From NCBI GenBank assembly GCA_013423325.1, contig BLJB01000317.1, positions 149,105 to 213,104 on the forward strand: a DNA stretch of 64,000 nucleotides, given 5' to 3'. Positions 1 to 10,275 of this stretch are shown one piece after another. Under the pieces are notes generated by a model. The model was not told the DNA's origin and searched no databases. It saw only the letters and a list, made by a program, of their open reading frames with translations. Origin of the DNA: Usnea hakonensis (Eukaryota; Ascomycota; Lecanoromycetes; Lecanorales; Parmeliaceae). Within the stretch, counting starts at the first letter, position 1, and each line of letters starts with the position of its first letter. The position numbers were made by a program, and so were the translations under genes.

Positions 1-5
1 TATTA

Positions 6-7
<2 letters not shown>

Positions 8-40
<33 letters not shown>
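8..40. repeat. (GA)n microsatellite
   Basis: A perfect GA dinucleotide run of about 33 bases lies at the left edge. The rest of the first 299 bases shows no recognisable gene and is probably the upstream region of the gene starting at 300. Confidence 0.95.
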
Positions 41-44
<4 letters not shown>

Positions 45-299
45 ATTAGCCTCAAAGTATGTTAGCCAATACCATTGACCTTTCCGCCTGAAGGTAGGAT
101 TCGCTAAGGTAAGCAATGCCTCCTCGCTGCTTTTACTTCCCAGAATACTAAAACAGGACGAAAGATGCGGTCCGCATGAGGCTACTTTACATGTGCTTCG
201 GCGGTTCGAAGAGCTCCCTGGCTCTTCGTAAAGAATGGAATATTCATCTCTCGAGTTTGATTGATATCCAATTCTGCGATATTACGTAGCTTATACAGT

Positions 300-2118
300 A
301 TGTCGAGTAATTTCGGCACTAAGAAAAAACCTGTCAGTTCGACTGGGCGAGGTGACCATGGCTCTCACCGGGATTCTGCCAGCAACGCTGCGCAACATCC
401 ATCCAATGACAAGCATTCACAATCTATATCCGATCAGCAGGGTCGTGATGAGGGCTATACCACTAACGCTGGGCAATATCCATCCGGTGACACGCACTCA
501 CAGCCTATGAGGAAGCCAACTCTACCACCACACCCACAAGATCAACAGCGTCGGGATGAGGGCTATAATCAGACCTACGACACGAAAAGTCAAGGACATA
601 GACGACCGAGCGTGACGAGCCCCGAAGACGGTTCGAACCGAATACCTCCTGCAGATCTCGCTCGACACGACGATCATGGGCAGCGCGGAGCAAATGTAGG
701 GTATGGTGGTTCCTCTAGACACAGTAAAGATGGTTACAATGGCCGAACCAGACCCAAAGAAGGTAGGATTTCAGCAAAACAGAGGTTGATCCGTTGTTAA
801 TGCGACGATAAGAGGCCTACCCTCCACGTGGAGAAGACAGCGGTCAAAAGCCAGTAAGTTGCCAATTTACACTCGTCTTATACAGCAAGTTCTTGGCGCT
901 GATTATTTGAAGTTCTCCTTGCGAGCCACTTTCAAGAAATTTGCCGCGGGAGTAGCTGAAAATTACGATGATGAGGTTATGCCGTCAGAGGAGCACGAGA
1001 TGAGGCCTGAAGCTCGTATTCGGACCCTGCAACAGCAACTTCACCTCCTCAAAGCAGACAATGATGCTCAAGCGAGGACTATAGAAGACCTCCGCCGAGA
1101 CCTTCAAATCGAGGCTGAGAACAGCAAGAAGATCAAGGAATCGGCCAATAAAATGGCGTACGCGATGGAAAGTAAGGACCTCTACGTCGGCCGACAAGAC
1201 AGCGATGACGCTGTTTACTCCCGATTTCAGGTTCTTATTGGGCATATCAAGACTTGGTCGGTCCCTTTTGCACAAGATAACCCACCATCTCACCTCGAAT
1301 TTTCACCCGAGGTGGTTGAGGAATTTCGGAAAGTAGCTCCCGCAGTGACAGATTTCACTAGCTTCCTACAGATCCCAAAAAACATGCGTCTCTTCGTTCG
1401 CGGTTATGTTAGCTTGGTTATAGCTGAAACGCTGTTCCGCACACTCCCAACCGCAACTCATTCCGGGTCCAGTGCGGAAGACATCTGGATGCATAGGAAG
1501 CTCGCCCATGGTGTGTATGCCATAGAGAACAGACTCTTTTACGCAGGTAAGCCGATCCTTTGCTGCGTAGATTGCGCACCAACTAAAATCGTTCAAGACC
1601 GGAAATCCATCTCGGCAAGGGAGCTCCATGACTGGAGAGCTTTGACCACGACTTTGGTATCTAAGTTGGATGACGGAACAAGCAAAACGGGCGAAGGGAT
1701 GGAGAAACATGTCACACACTGTAGTGATCGCATCATGCGTGTCGTCGGCAACTGGGTCGGGCCTGATAACAAAAAAGCGCTAGAAGAGGACCTTTTAACA
1801 GTGCTCCTTCAGGCAGTGAAGCTTTCGCAGACCCTGCGCTGTCAAAGAGCATACTGGTCTGTTCGCCATCTGGGCGACACTATCCATCCGGGACCTCAGT
1901 CTGGACCGCCGAATGGCTTATTCTTCTTCAATGACGCTTCGATGGATGATAAGTATGGAGAAGGAGATAGCGATGAGGAAGGCGCCAATGCTCCATTTAG
2001 CAAGATTGTTGAGGTTTTCGTAACGCCGGGACTTTTCAAGAGCGGCAATTCGGATGGTGAGCGCTTTGATATCGAAACATGCGTTGAGCGATCAGAAGTC
2101 AAGTGTCGTGCTCTGTAG
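300..2118 (+). CDS. Uncharacterised two-exon coiled-coil protein
   Basis: I do not recognise a characterised family. The model is 300..762 joined to 815..2118 (588 residues), with a 52-base intron (donor GTAGGA, acceptor AAGAG); the phases close exactly. I chose the ATG at 300 because upstream in-frame codons offer only a TTG. The first 150 residues are low complexity, rich in Ser, Gly, Asp, His and Gln, with an internal duplication: an NAxQxPSxDxHSQ block followed by DQQxRDEGY occurs twice. The second exon opens with a predicted coiled coil (RTLQQQLHLLKADNDAQART), followed by a globular Trp- and Cys-containing domain and an acidic patch near the C terminus. Similar disordered-plus-coiled-coil proteins occur in many Pezizomycotina without assigned function. 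The exact acceptor is inferred; other AG positions nearby fit less well by phase. Confidence 0.6.
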
Positions 2119-3099
2119 AAGTGGATCGGTGGAGAAATTTCAGCATGGGACGTGGTGTATCAAATCCACCCGGCTGTTTGCTGCCGTATTTCCTTTTCTA
2201 TGCCTACTGGCTCTGCGTTTGAGGGACGCCTGCTGCACTTGAAAGACGTCTTCCACGGCGCAGGTCCCAAGCAACACGTCTCATGCTGCGGCCACTGTAC
2301 TTTGGCAAAGTCAAAGGAGTCGACTGTGATGCAGTTGTCTCACAAGGGCAGTCAGCGCCTAGACTTTGGACTCAAGAGATATTAATCTGCGTACCATCAA
2401 AAGCAAAGCAAGCAGGCAAGCTAGCCCAGCCGAAAATAACCTGCACTCAGGGCCCGCGAAAGACAGCAAGATATGTTTCTACCAACACTTACGATTCGAT
2501 CACGAACACCTCAGTTACGGAACTTTTGGTATATAAATTACTCTTATCAACTATTTATACAAGTTGTCAACCAAAATTAAAAGCGTATATTGAATTGTTG
2601 AAGATTTATTCAACGTCAGAATTGAGCCCTCGCTACCTCGGTAGCGGAAGAAGTTATATCCGAAACTTGGTTCTCTTATCTAATCTGGACGTTTAGGGTT
2701 TAGGGTCGCGGCGATCCTTGGCTGATTCCGCGGGAAAAAAATACATGTACTCTACTCTTGTACTGGTCCTGTCATCATTTAGGCACGACTAATGACCTTA
2801 CCTTCTTTCAAGCAGCTGGAAAGAACCTCAGCGAGCTTGACTGCGGAGACTATCGTGTAAACGCTTACAAAGCTCTCTTGCCCATGTTTTCTGCATACTT
2901 CACCATGTCGAGCGGCTCGACACAGCTCGCGCTGTGCCAGTAAGGCAGAGAAATCGCCACGATAGCGAACCACCAGCATCTAAACCACCCACTCCTCTCA
3001 ACTTTAGCAACTACTCGTTGTACTTCAACCAACTCCTCTTTTTCTTTCGGCTCTAGCCTGGCGCTGCCACCCTTCCATTCCTTTCCTGCCATCCTCGCC
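2119..3099. other. Intergenic, with a two-copy telomere-like repeat
   Basis: About 980 bases between two same-strand genes. No open frame here resembles a known protein. A (TTTAGGG)2 tract lies at 2692-2705. The last 100 bases before 3100 are pyrimidine-rich and free of ATG, as expected for the leader of the next gene. Confidence 0.6.
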
Positions 3100-4248
3100 A
3101 TGTCACAACAATATCAAACACCGGGCACCCCTCGCATCATCTCCCCCACGCCCACCGAGACCGACAGTCACCATGACAGCTACTTCGCCCCCATCACACG
3201 CTCCGCCACCGCCAAAAGGCCCCCCACCCCCTCACCCATATCCGAAGACTCAGAACCCGACTCCCCCTCCTCAGACTCCAGCCTCGAAAAGCGCGCCCGA
3301 GCCCGCAGCCGGAGTCCCAAAACCCTCGCCAAACGACAAAAAGAAGCCGCAGCCTCCAATAAATCGACCCAACCCCCGAAAAAGCCCTCAGATAACACCT
3401 TATCCCCAACCAACGGCCATCTCTCCCCGTCCTCCGCCGCGTCCGCAGACTCCTCCTACTGGCGCTCCATATCCCGCTCCCCCTCCCCCCTCGGTCTCAT
3501 CCCCATCCACCGCCACTGGCGCTCCTTCGTCCACCGACACGAAATACCTCGCAAAGCCCTACACGTCTCCATCGGCTTCTTCACCCTACACCTCTACGCG
3601 CGCGGGACGTCCGCTGCCTCGATACACCCCTGGCTGCTCGGCGCCATGATCCCCATCGCGAGCGCCGACTTCGCGCGGCACAATTTCCCGTCCTTCAACA
3701 GACTGTACATCCGGGTGCTCGGGGCGCTGATGCGGGAAAGCGAGGTCGACGGGTACAACGGCGTGATATGGTACCTGCTGGGCGCGTGGACGGTGCTGCG
3801 GTTCTACCCGAAAGACGTGGGCGTCATGTCGGTGCTGCTGCTCAGTTGGTGCGACACGGCCGCCAGCACCTTTGGACGGCTGTGGGGCCGCTACACGCCG
3901 CGGCTGCGACGGGGCAAGAGTGTAGCGGGGAGCGCCGCGGCGGTGGTCGTGGGGTTGATGACCGCGGTCGTGTTTTGGGGATGGGCGGTGCCGGCCTACG
4001 GGCACGGGGACGAAGGGTTCATGTTCAAAGGAAAATTGGGACTGCCTGTGGCTGTTAGGGACAGTATCGGGTTGAAGGAGGGCCAGGGCGAAGTGGGTGG
4101 ATGGGTAGCATTGGGTGTAGTGAGCGTCTGGAGCGGGCTGGTAGCGAGCGCGAGCGAAGTCGTTGATCTTTTTGGCTGGGATGACAATTTGACGATTCCA
4201 GTGCTCAGCGGGCTTGGGCTGTGGGGGTTTTTTAAAGCGTTTTGTTGA
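3100..4248 (+). CDS. DGK1: CTP-dependent diacylglycerol kinase, Dgk1 family
   Basis: Single exon, 382 residues. The first 135 residues are Ser/Pro/Lys-rich and look disordered. A polytopic membrane domain follows, starting with RKALHVSIGF near residue 150, a signature of the Dgk1/Sec59 CTP-dependent lipid kinase fold. Further in come SWCDTAASTFGRLWGR and GKSVAGSAAA, the conserved DxxA and GKS-G segments of this family. Yeast Dgk1 phosphorylates diacylglycerol with CTP at the ER and nuclear membrane, opposing Pah1 in phosphatidate balance. The yeast protein is about 290 residues, so the extra length here is the disordered N terminus. The ATG at 3100 sits in a good context (CGCCATGTC). A dolichol kinase of the same superfamily is less likely, because those proteins carry many more membrane spans. 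Confidence 0.85.
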   Translation: MSQQYQTPGTPRIISPTPTETDSHHDSYFAPITRSATAKRPPTPSPISEDSEPDSPSSDSSLEKRARARSRSPKTLAKRQKEAAASNKSTQPPKKPSDNTLSPTNGHLSPSSAASADSSYWRSISRSPSPLGLIPIHRHWRSFVHRHEIPRKALHVSIGFFTLHLYARGTSAASIHPWLLGAMIPIASADFARHNFPSFNRLYIRVLGALMRESEVDGYNGVIWYLLGAWTVLRFYPKDVGVMSVLLLSWCDTAASTFGRLWGRYTPRLRRGKSVAGSAAAVVVGLMTAVVFWGWAVPAYGHGDEGFMFKGKLGLPVAVRDSIGLKEGQGEVGGWVALGVVSVWSGLVASASEVVDLFGWDDNLTIPVLSGLGLWGFFKAFC

Positions 4249-4519
4249 CATTTTGGGGGGGGGGAACTTGATATCAATGAATGTCTCAACTCAGTGCAGT
4301 TCGGTCTGCGTGAACACCATCACTAACATGACTATGGGAACATCTTGACCTATTAAAGACCCCTCCTCCCTCATCCTATCAAGCGCCACATAATCGCGCT
4401 TTTATACCCAAGGCCGCGGACAAGTCGTACTTATAACCTGCCAAGCATCGCCATCACACCCCCTCTGCGCTCTCGCCACCAAGCACAACATCCCTCTACT
4501 TTCCCACCCCACCCACCCC

Positions 4520-6285
4520 TCACACCAGCACGACCTCAACAGCAACCCCACACCTCCCCCCCTCCTCCTCCCAACACGGCGCCCCATCAATAATCTCCAA
4601 CAACACCTCAAAGCAATCCGGGAAATCGCGCTTCAACAGAATCGCCCTATCAACATCCTTCTCCCCCTTCCAAGTAAACGTAGCCCTAATGCCCGACACA
4701 GGGCTGATATCCTGTCCCGCGCCCGGATGCGCCGATACAGCGAGGACGGAAGTGAAAAGGGCGGAGAGGGTCATGCAGGAGCGGAGTTTGAGGGGCACGG
4801 CGTCGGTGGAGAGGGGGATGGCGACGAAGAGGGTTGTGCGGGATTGTTTGTGGGGGGGCAGGAGGGTGGATGTGGAGTCTGTGGATTGGGGATACGCGGA
4901 TGTTGGCGGGGTGGAGAAGCGGGAGGCGAGTTGTGAGGGGGTGGATGGTGTTGGGTGCGGGGAGCGGTTGATTGTTGGGAGCTGGGGGGATTTGGGGTTT
5001 AGGGGACTTGAGATGGAGATTTGGCGCCTTCGCTTCGGTGGTCGCGCTAGAGAGGTAGGCTCTGTGCGGGGTTGTCCTTGATTTTGTGGTCCATGTGCTT
5101 GCGGAGCGTCTGGGGTGTTTCCGAGTGAGGGTCTACGATACTCGCTGTCTTCGGAGCGCTCTGCTGGTGCGTAGTGCTGTCTTGGAGAACCAAGGACGCT
5201 GTTCTCGTTGGATCTGGAGGGGAGACGGCCGTCTTTTTGTATCTCAGGATACACTTTTGAAAGACCTCCTTGAGAAGGCGACCTTTGTTCAAATTCGCGC
5301 AGACTGATCAGAGAGTGCTCTTCACGCCCCTTTAGAGACGATGCATCCTGCCTAGGGACCGAGGCAGGATCTTTCCCGGAGGTCGCAGGACCGTAGTCCT
5401 GACGACCGATTTGTGCTGTGGAAGGAGACACCTGAACCTCACGAGATTTAGCTGGTACCAATCTGGGAGAATTGTATGCTGCTTGAATAGAACGCTGCTG
5501 TTCGCTGGCCCACCGTTGAGATGCAGCATTTTCTGGGTCTGACTTGGTCGGAGGTGCTGAAGATCGATTAGGGTGAGATATCGAAGAACCTTCTGAAGGC
5601 CGCCTATCAAGCTGTGGAGTGCACGGATCCTTCATCAAAGTCGGTTTGGGACGGCTATCAAGCTTGCCAGAGGATGCACTATAAGGCATATCAGAGTGCG
5701 TCTGCATGTGGTTTGTATGCCGTGTCTTCGGATTGATATTGAGTTCTCGAAAGTCTCCCAGATGTTTCTTCCACTTATCGATCATACCGGGTCGATATAG
5801 CTTACCATTCTGATCTGGAAAGCTTCCAAACATTGCGATGCGGCCTGTGGAAGAGTCCTCTTTCACAATGATTCGGTGTCCTCCGGTGTCAACGGTACCA
5901 AAGGTGTAGTGATGATTCCATAGCCTATAGACCATCTCAACTTCCACGGGTGGCCCTTGCTGCCGGTCGTCAATAGGCCGTATAAGTACCACTTTACGTT
6001 CATCTGCTCTGGTATTGCCTATGTTCTTTTCAATGAATGGAGGTGGCACATGCTCATACAAATGTCTCGCGTCATTGAGCCAATCAATGACTTGATCATC
6101 GGGGAGTCTTTCCGGATTGGGTCGCATTCTTCTGACCATGGAACCATTTATGGATGATGTATCATTTTCTGTAACGGATGATTATTAGTCTGCGTCATGT
6201 TCGACGCAAGTGATGACCATCACAGGTTCTTGTCTTTTGCATCTTGATAGTCGCGGGAACGGCTCTTACCTTGGGGGACGCGCAT
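4520..6285 (-). CDS. Uncharacterised proline/serine-rich protein
   Basis: I do not recognise the family. The main exon is 6168..4520. In-frame coding continues upstream of the first ATG at 6139 to an acceptor (TTACAG), and a 16-base first exon at 6285..6270 with donor G|GTAAGA fits the phase, giving MRVPQ as the start and 554 residues. Without that exon the protein is 539 residues from 6139. The first 140 residues look folded (WLNDARHLYEHVPPPF, YRLWNHHYTFGTVDTGG, RPGMIDKWKKHLGDF). Residues 150 to 430 are low complexity, rich in Ser, Pro, Arg and Gln. The last 100 residues are folded again and end in a hydrophobic stretch. It converges with DGK1 (271 bases apart) and is divergent from the actin-related gene. 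Confidence 0.6.
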
Positions 6286-6824
6286 TTCATGGTTGTCTCT
6301 TGTCATCGAAACCCGGCAGTGTCAGAATCCCTGATCACCATGGACGCTCTTTGGAGTTCAGTTAGATTTGGGTATCAATAGAAAGCCTCATGTCACTTTC
6401 TTGACTTTATTTCCCCGCTTACATTGGATTTAATCACTACTCTGAGACAAGCAGTAGCAACATAGTGATCAACCATGGACATGGACCATAATTCCGTCTT
6501 CCTCTGAAATAACGCGCGGTTTCCTAGAATTTAATCGCTTCGTGAAGCTCGCTGGATCTTTCAGACTATGATATAAAATTCTATGTCAGGTGATTCACGA
6601 CATATCAAAGCGCTGCCGAGGCATCAATATTACAATAATGCCAAGAAATAAAATAAAATACAATTAGCTCGTTACATATTTGTACATCTAATCCAAATCA
6701 TGTTATTGTCATATCATCATCATGCCATAAAGGTCTTTTGGCCAGGTCTCCGACGCTAATTTACAGCACAAAGAGCGGGATAAGGGAAAGCAGACATGAG
6801 TCCTGAGAGCCTCTCATAGCCTCC
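6286..6824. other. Divergent intergenic region
   Basis: About 540 bases between the minus-strand unknown gene and the plus-strand actin-related gene, presumably holding both promoters. It is moderately AT-rich around 6600-6720, with AATAAAATAAAA runs. I see no further gene or RNA in it. Confidence 0.6.
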
Positions 6825-8597
6825 ATGGCCACTGCACCCGGCTACTTCGACCGCAAACCCTCCACCACCCGGCCTCATCTTTCCCATCTCCAACCCGACC
6901 CTTCCTCCCCGCACACCCCGCAACGAACCTTCTCGTCATCCTTCAACTCGCCATCTCTTAGTTACCGTCTACCTGAAGAAGACTCCATCATCTTTGAGTT
7001 CGGCAACCGCCATTTCAGCGCTGGATTTCCTGGCGAAAGCACACCGAGATGTAGACTCGGCTTTGGACCTGAGGAAAGTAGAAGGGTGGGAGACTACAGG
7101 AAGTTCCTACCAGGCTTTGCTGAGCGGAGGAGAAAGAGGCAGAGGATCGACCAATGGGGCGAGGATCATGAGCTATGGCGCATGGATGTTAGGGGATTGG
7201 ATTTGGGGCTCGTTGGTGACAAGATAGAAAGAGCAGTGAGGGAGGCCATCACCAAGCATCTACTTGTAGATATGAAAGGAAAACGGCTGGTTGTTGTAAT
7301 GCCGAGCCTAATGCCACATTCTCTACTGAACAAGATTTTGGGGACATTGTTTGCTACGTTTCAGAACCCAAATATCACGTTGTTGAGTCCTCCGACTCTT
7401 GCTACAGCGGTAGCTGGATTGAGGTCGGGTCTTGTAGTTGACATTGGATGGAGGGAGACAGTTGTGACAGGCATGTACGAGTATCGAGAGGTCCACGAGC
7501 AGAGGACTACGAGGGCTATGAGGATGGTCACTTTGGAGATGGCAAGGCTGCTTGGGAGGCAAGATACAGAGCAGGGAAATGATCTGAGGAACACTACAGT
7601 TGAATCGGCAGAAGAAGCCACAAATAGTCTTGTGGCCGTCGATTTAGAGCAGGCGGAAGAAGTGACGACGAGGATGGCTTGGTGCAGGAGCCGCTTAGTA
7701 CCTTCTCCTGAACCGCCGATATTCCAAGGGTTGCGTGGTAAGCTTGGTAGTATCCCCGAAGAAGACAAAGAAGCTTCAACTAGCTCCAGCGACACTGAAG
7801 AAAACATATCAATATCCGTTCCCTCACCTTCTTCCCCACGCCTAAGCATCCAGATTCCCTTCTCAGTCCTGTCCTCGCCAGTCGAGACAGCTCTCCTGGC
7901 TGACTCGCTTCAACGCCACCAGCTCGACGACCACGATCAACCCCTTCACAAACTCATTTACCAAAGCTTACTCTCTCTACCGCCCGATGTTCGTGCAATC
8001 TGTATGTCCCGCATCATCATCACAGGTGGTGGCTCGAACATAACCGGCCTCAAGGCAAGACTACTCAACGAAGTTGCTGCCCTTGTTGAGGCGAGAGGGT
8101 GGGATCCCGTAGAGGGAAAAGCGGCGGACGAAAGGAGAGGACGGCTCAGGGAGAACAGGGAAAAAAGAGCCATCGATGAGAAGAAAAGAGAGTTGCGAGA
8201 AGTCAGCGGTAACCGCCACTCAGCAAAGAACCTCGACAACGCCACTGCAACCGAGAACCCCACCCCACCAGAGGAATCCACCCCAACTCCAGCCTCGCTC
8301 GCCCCCCAAATCTCCGACCCAATCCAAGACAAACTCCGCCGCGACCAAAACAAGGAAACCAAACCCCCCGTCTCAGGCGTGATTCGAGGAGTACACAGTC
8401 TAGGCGCCTGGGCCGGCGCAAGCTTGCTCGTCAGCCTACGAGTCAAAGGCGTTGTCGAAATCGACCGCGATGCGTTCCTGCAACATGGAATGGCCGGGGC
8501 GCGTCGGGATGCGGAAGCAAGCGCTGCACCGCAGAAGGGCATGGCGAGGGCTAGCATGGGTTCGGCGGGCGGATGGACGTTGGGGCCTTGGGCGTAG
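6825..8597 (+). CDS. Actin-related protein, Arp10/Arp11-like (dynactin pointed end)
   Basis: Single exon, 590 residues. After about 45 disordered residues comes the actin-fold start IIFEFGNRHFSAGFPGE (near residue 57) with PRCRLGF, matching the Arp10/Arp11 group, which lost the canonical ATPase first loop. VVDIGWRETVVTGMYE near residue 205 is the second phosphate-loop region. ITGGGSNITGLKARLLNEV near residue 400 is the conserved adenosine-binding segment of actins. The length exceeds actin (375) because of acidic and Ser-rich insertions around residues 240-340 and a charged, Pro/Thr-rich block around 430-520. In Neurospora the equivalent (RO7) belongs to the dynactin pointed-end complex needed for dynein-driven nuclear movement. 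The family assignment is firm; the Arp10 versus Arp11 naming is inference. Confidence 0.75.
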   Translation: MATAPGYFDRKPSTTRPHLSHLQPDPSSPHTPQRTFSSSFNSPSLSYRLPEEDSIIFEFGNRHFSAGFPGESTPRCRLGFGPEESRRVGDYRKFLPGFAERRRKRQRIDQWGEDHELWRMDVRGLDLGLVGDKIERAVREAITKHLLVDMKGKRLVVVMPSLMPHSLLNKILGTLFATFQNPNITLLSPPTLATAVAGLRSGLVVDIGWRETVVTGMYEYREVHEQRTTRAMRMVTLEMARLLGRQDTEQGNDLRNTTVESAEEATNSLVAVDLEQAEEVTTRMAWCRSRLVPSPEPPIFQGLRGKLGSIPEEDKEASTSSSDTEENISISVPSPSSPRLSIQIPFSVLSSPVETALLADSLQRHQLDDHDQPLHKLIYQSLLSLPPDVRAICMSRIIITGGGSNITGLKARLLNEVAALVEARGWDPVEGKAADERRGRLRENREKRAIDEKKRELREVSGNRHSAKNLDNATATENPTPPEESTPTPASLAPQISDPIQDKLRRDQNKETKPPVSGVIRGVHSLGAWAGASLLVSLRVKGVVEIDRDAFLQHGMAGARRDAEASAAPQKGMARASMGSAGGWTLGPWA

Positions 8598-8780
8598 ATG
8601 TGAAGTTTAGGGATTTCGATGAGGTGGTCCTGGTGATGGACGATAAGAGCTTGATGTTAACAGCATAGTAAAATAGTAAATCGCGATCACAGCAATAAGG
8701 TAGAATCCACAACTCCTCCTCTCTATTCTATGACCCATGGCCCATGACCCGCGATGCCAACACCCAAGAAAGAGCATCGT

Positions 8781-10275
8781 CTATCCAAACATCACCTCCC
8801 CCTCCCCCTCATCTCGAAAGCGACTTCCACCCTCCTTCTCATCTCGAAAGCGACTTTTCCTCCCCAAATCGCGATCCAGCGGCGTATCCCTCTTCAAATC
8901 AAACTTGCCCTCGCGGATCCTCTTCGTCGCCTTCTTCGACAGCCCCCCCACCAGCCCGCTCGATCTCTTCGTGCGGATATCATTCTGGAAAGAACCCAAG
9001 CAGTCCAGTTCGGTGAAATACATGCACAAGGCGAAAATGGCAAAGTTGTCTGCGTTGAGACGGGCGGCGAGTGGGTGCGCGAGGCCGAGGAAGGTGGTGA
9101 GTTTGTAGCCGTAGGTATTTTCGGTGGTGCTTATCAACCAGGAGCCCCAGTTTCGGTTTGTCAGCCAGCCATCGGACGTGGGGGGGTAGACGGCGGGTTG
9201 GTCGATGATCCCTGTTGGGGGAGAGTGTGTCAGCATTTGGGGCGGGGACAGACTTGTAAGTGAAATAGTTTGCGGGTGCGGGGATTACTTTAACGCACCA
9301 CCCGCTGAGATCAGATGCATGGCTTCGTGCAAGTCTTCCAGATCTGCAGCTTTTTGGAACTTTTTAATCTCTTCAACTCCACCGTTCGGTATGGGTATGC
9401 CAAGTTCTGAAAGCAAAGGTGACGTGAAATGAGAAGGGCATGATGTTATCCCAAAGAGAGCCTTCGCCGTTGCAGCATCAGCCTGTGACGAGAGATTGAA
9501 TTCAGCGTCTGTAAATGCGCTAACTGTCTTTGAAGCTGTGGTGTAGCAACGACCGGTTTGAGGGGAGGCTGGGTCTGGCGGGTACCAGGCACCGGAGCCG
9601 TCGTCAACGTTGTTGACAAACATGAGGCCCGGCCAGATGTCATTGTAAGGTGGTGGCCCTACACAATGCTGTCATCAGTGTACTGAGATTGGAACCACCG
9701 CAGTGGATGTTTGACGCACTAGTGAACCCTCCTTCTGTCTCTACGTCGAAAAATTCTCCGATCAAGGGCAAGGATGTGTCCTCTTGTCCATTGGAGCCGA
9801 GCATATGTGTGTGGTAAGTGGCATAATCTTCCAGACATCTGTACCGAGGTTTCACATTATAGATGTTGCTGCCAGGGCTTGTGAATACTTTACTGACCTG
9901 GGCATACGTGCCTGAGTGAGATGATTAGCGGCGCGTGTGAGTACTGGGAGGTTTCTCCTGGACCATACCTGCGATGTGGTTGAAAGCATTCACATTATTT
10001 TCGTCAGGATTAAGCTCATGGTTTTCCTGGAAAATGATCCCAAAGAACAGAAATAGTAGACCCCTGATGTACGTCTGAGAAGAGTAATTGGGAAGATCAG
10101 CTGCGACTGTCCGCGAAAGAGCCCAAGCGCCGCCTAGGGACATTTGGGTATGCTGTAGCATTGGTTTCCCATTCGGAGCGTTTCTATTGCAGCCACCTTT
10201 ATCGGAAGGATTATAGAGATTAAAGCTGTTGGAGAATACCGCCAATGAAAGTAGATTAAGGGGAGCTCTGGCCAT
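8781..10275 (-). CDS. Secreted M35-like (aspzincin-type) metallopeptidase
   Basis: Four exons on the minus strand: 10275..9969, 9911..9720, 9658..9299 and 9211..8781. The introns are 57, 61 and 87 bases with GT donors and CAG/TAG acceptors; all phases close. From the ATG at 10275 the N terminus (MARAPLNLLSLAVFSNS) reads as a signal peptide; an upstream in-frame ATG at 10347 would add a longer hydrophobic leader. The third exon ends in DLHEAMHLISAG, a HExxH zinc motif. The fourth continues with TYGYKL and LNADNFAIFA, which matches the NADxYAxF segment of M35 deuterolysins. Cysteines in GGC, RC, RCY, TSC and LDC fit an extracellular protein. The usual GTxxD third zinc ligand is not obvious: TENTYGY stands there. 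The charged C-terminal tail holds a duplicated SRFRDE unit. Confidence 0.65.

Noticed and set aside
4271..5300. Plus-strand Gly/Arg-rich and Glu-rich frames opposite the unknown minus-strand gene
   Set aside because: Low-complexity shadows of the Pro/Ser-rich coding strand, with no motif of their own.
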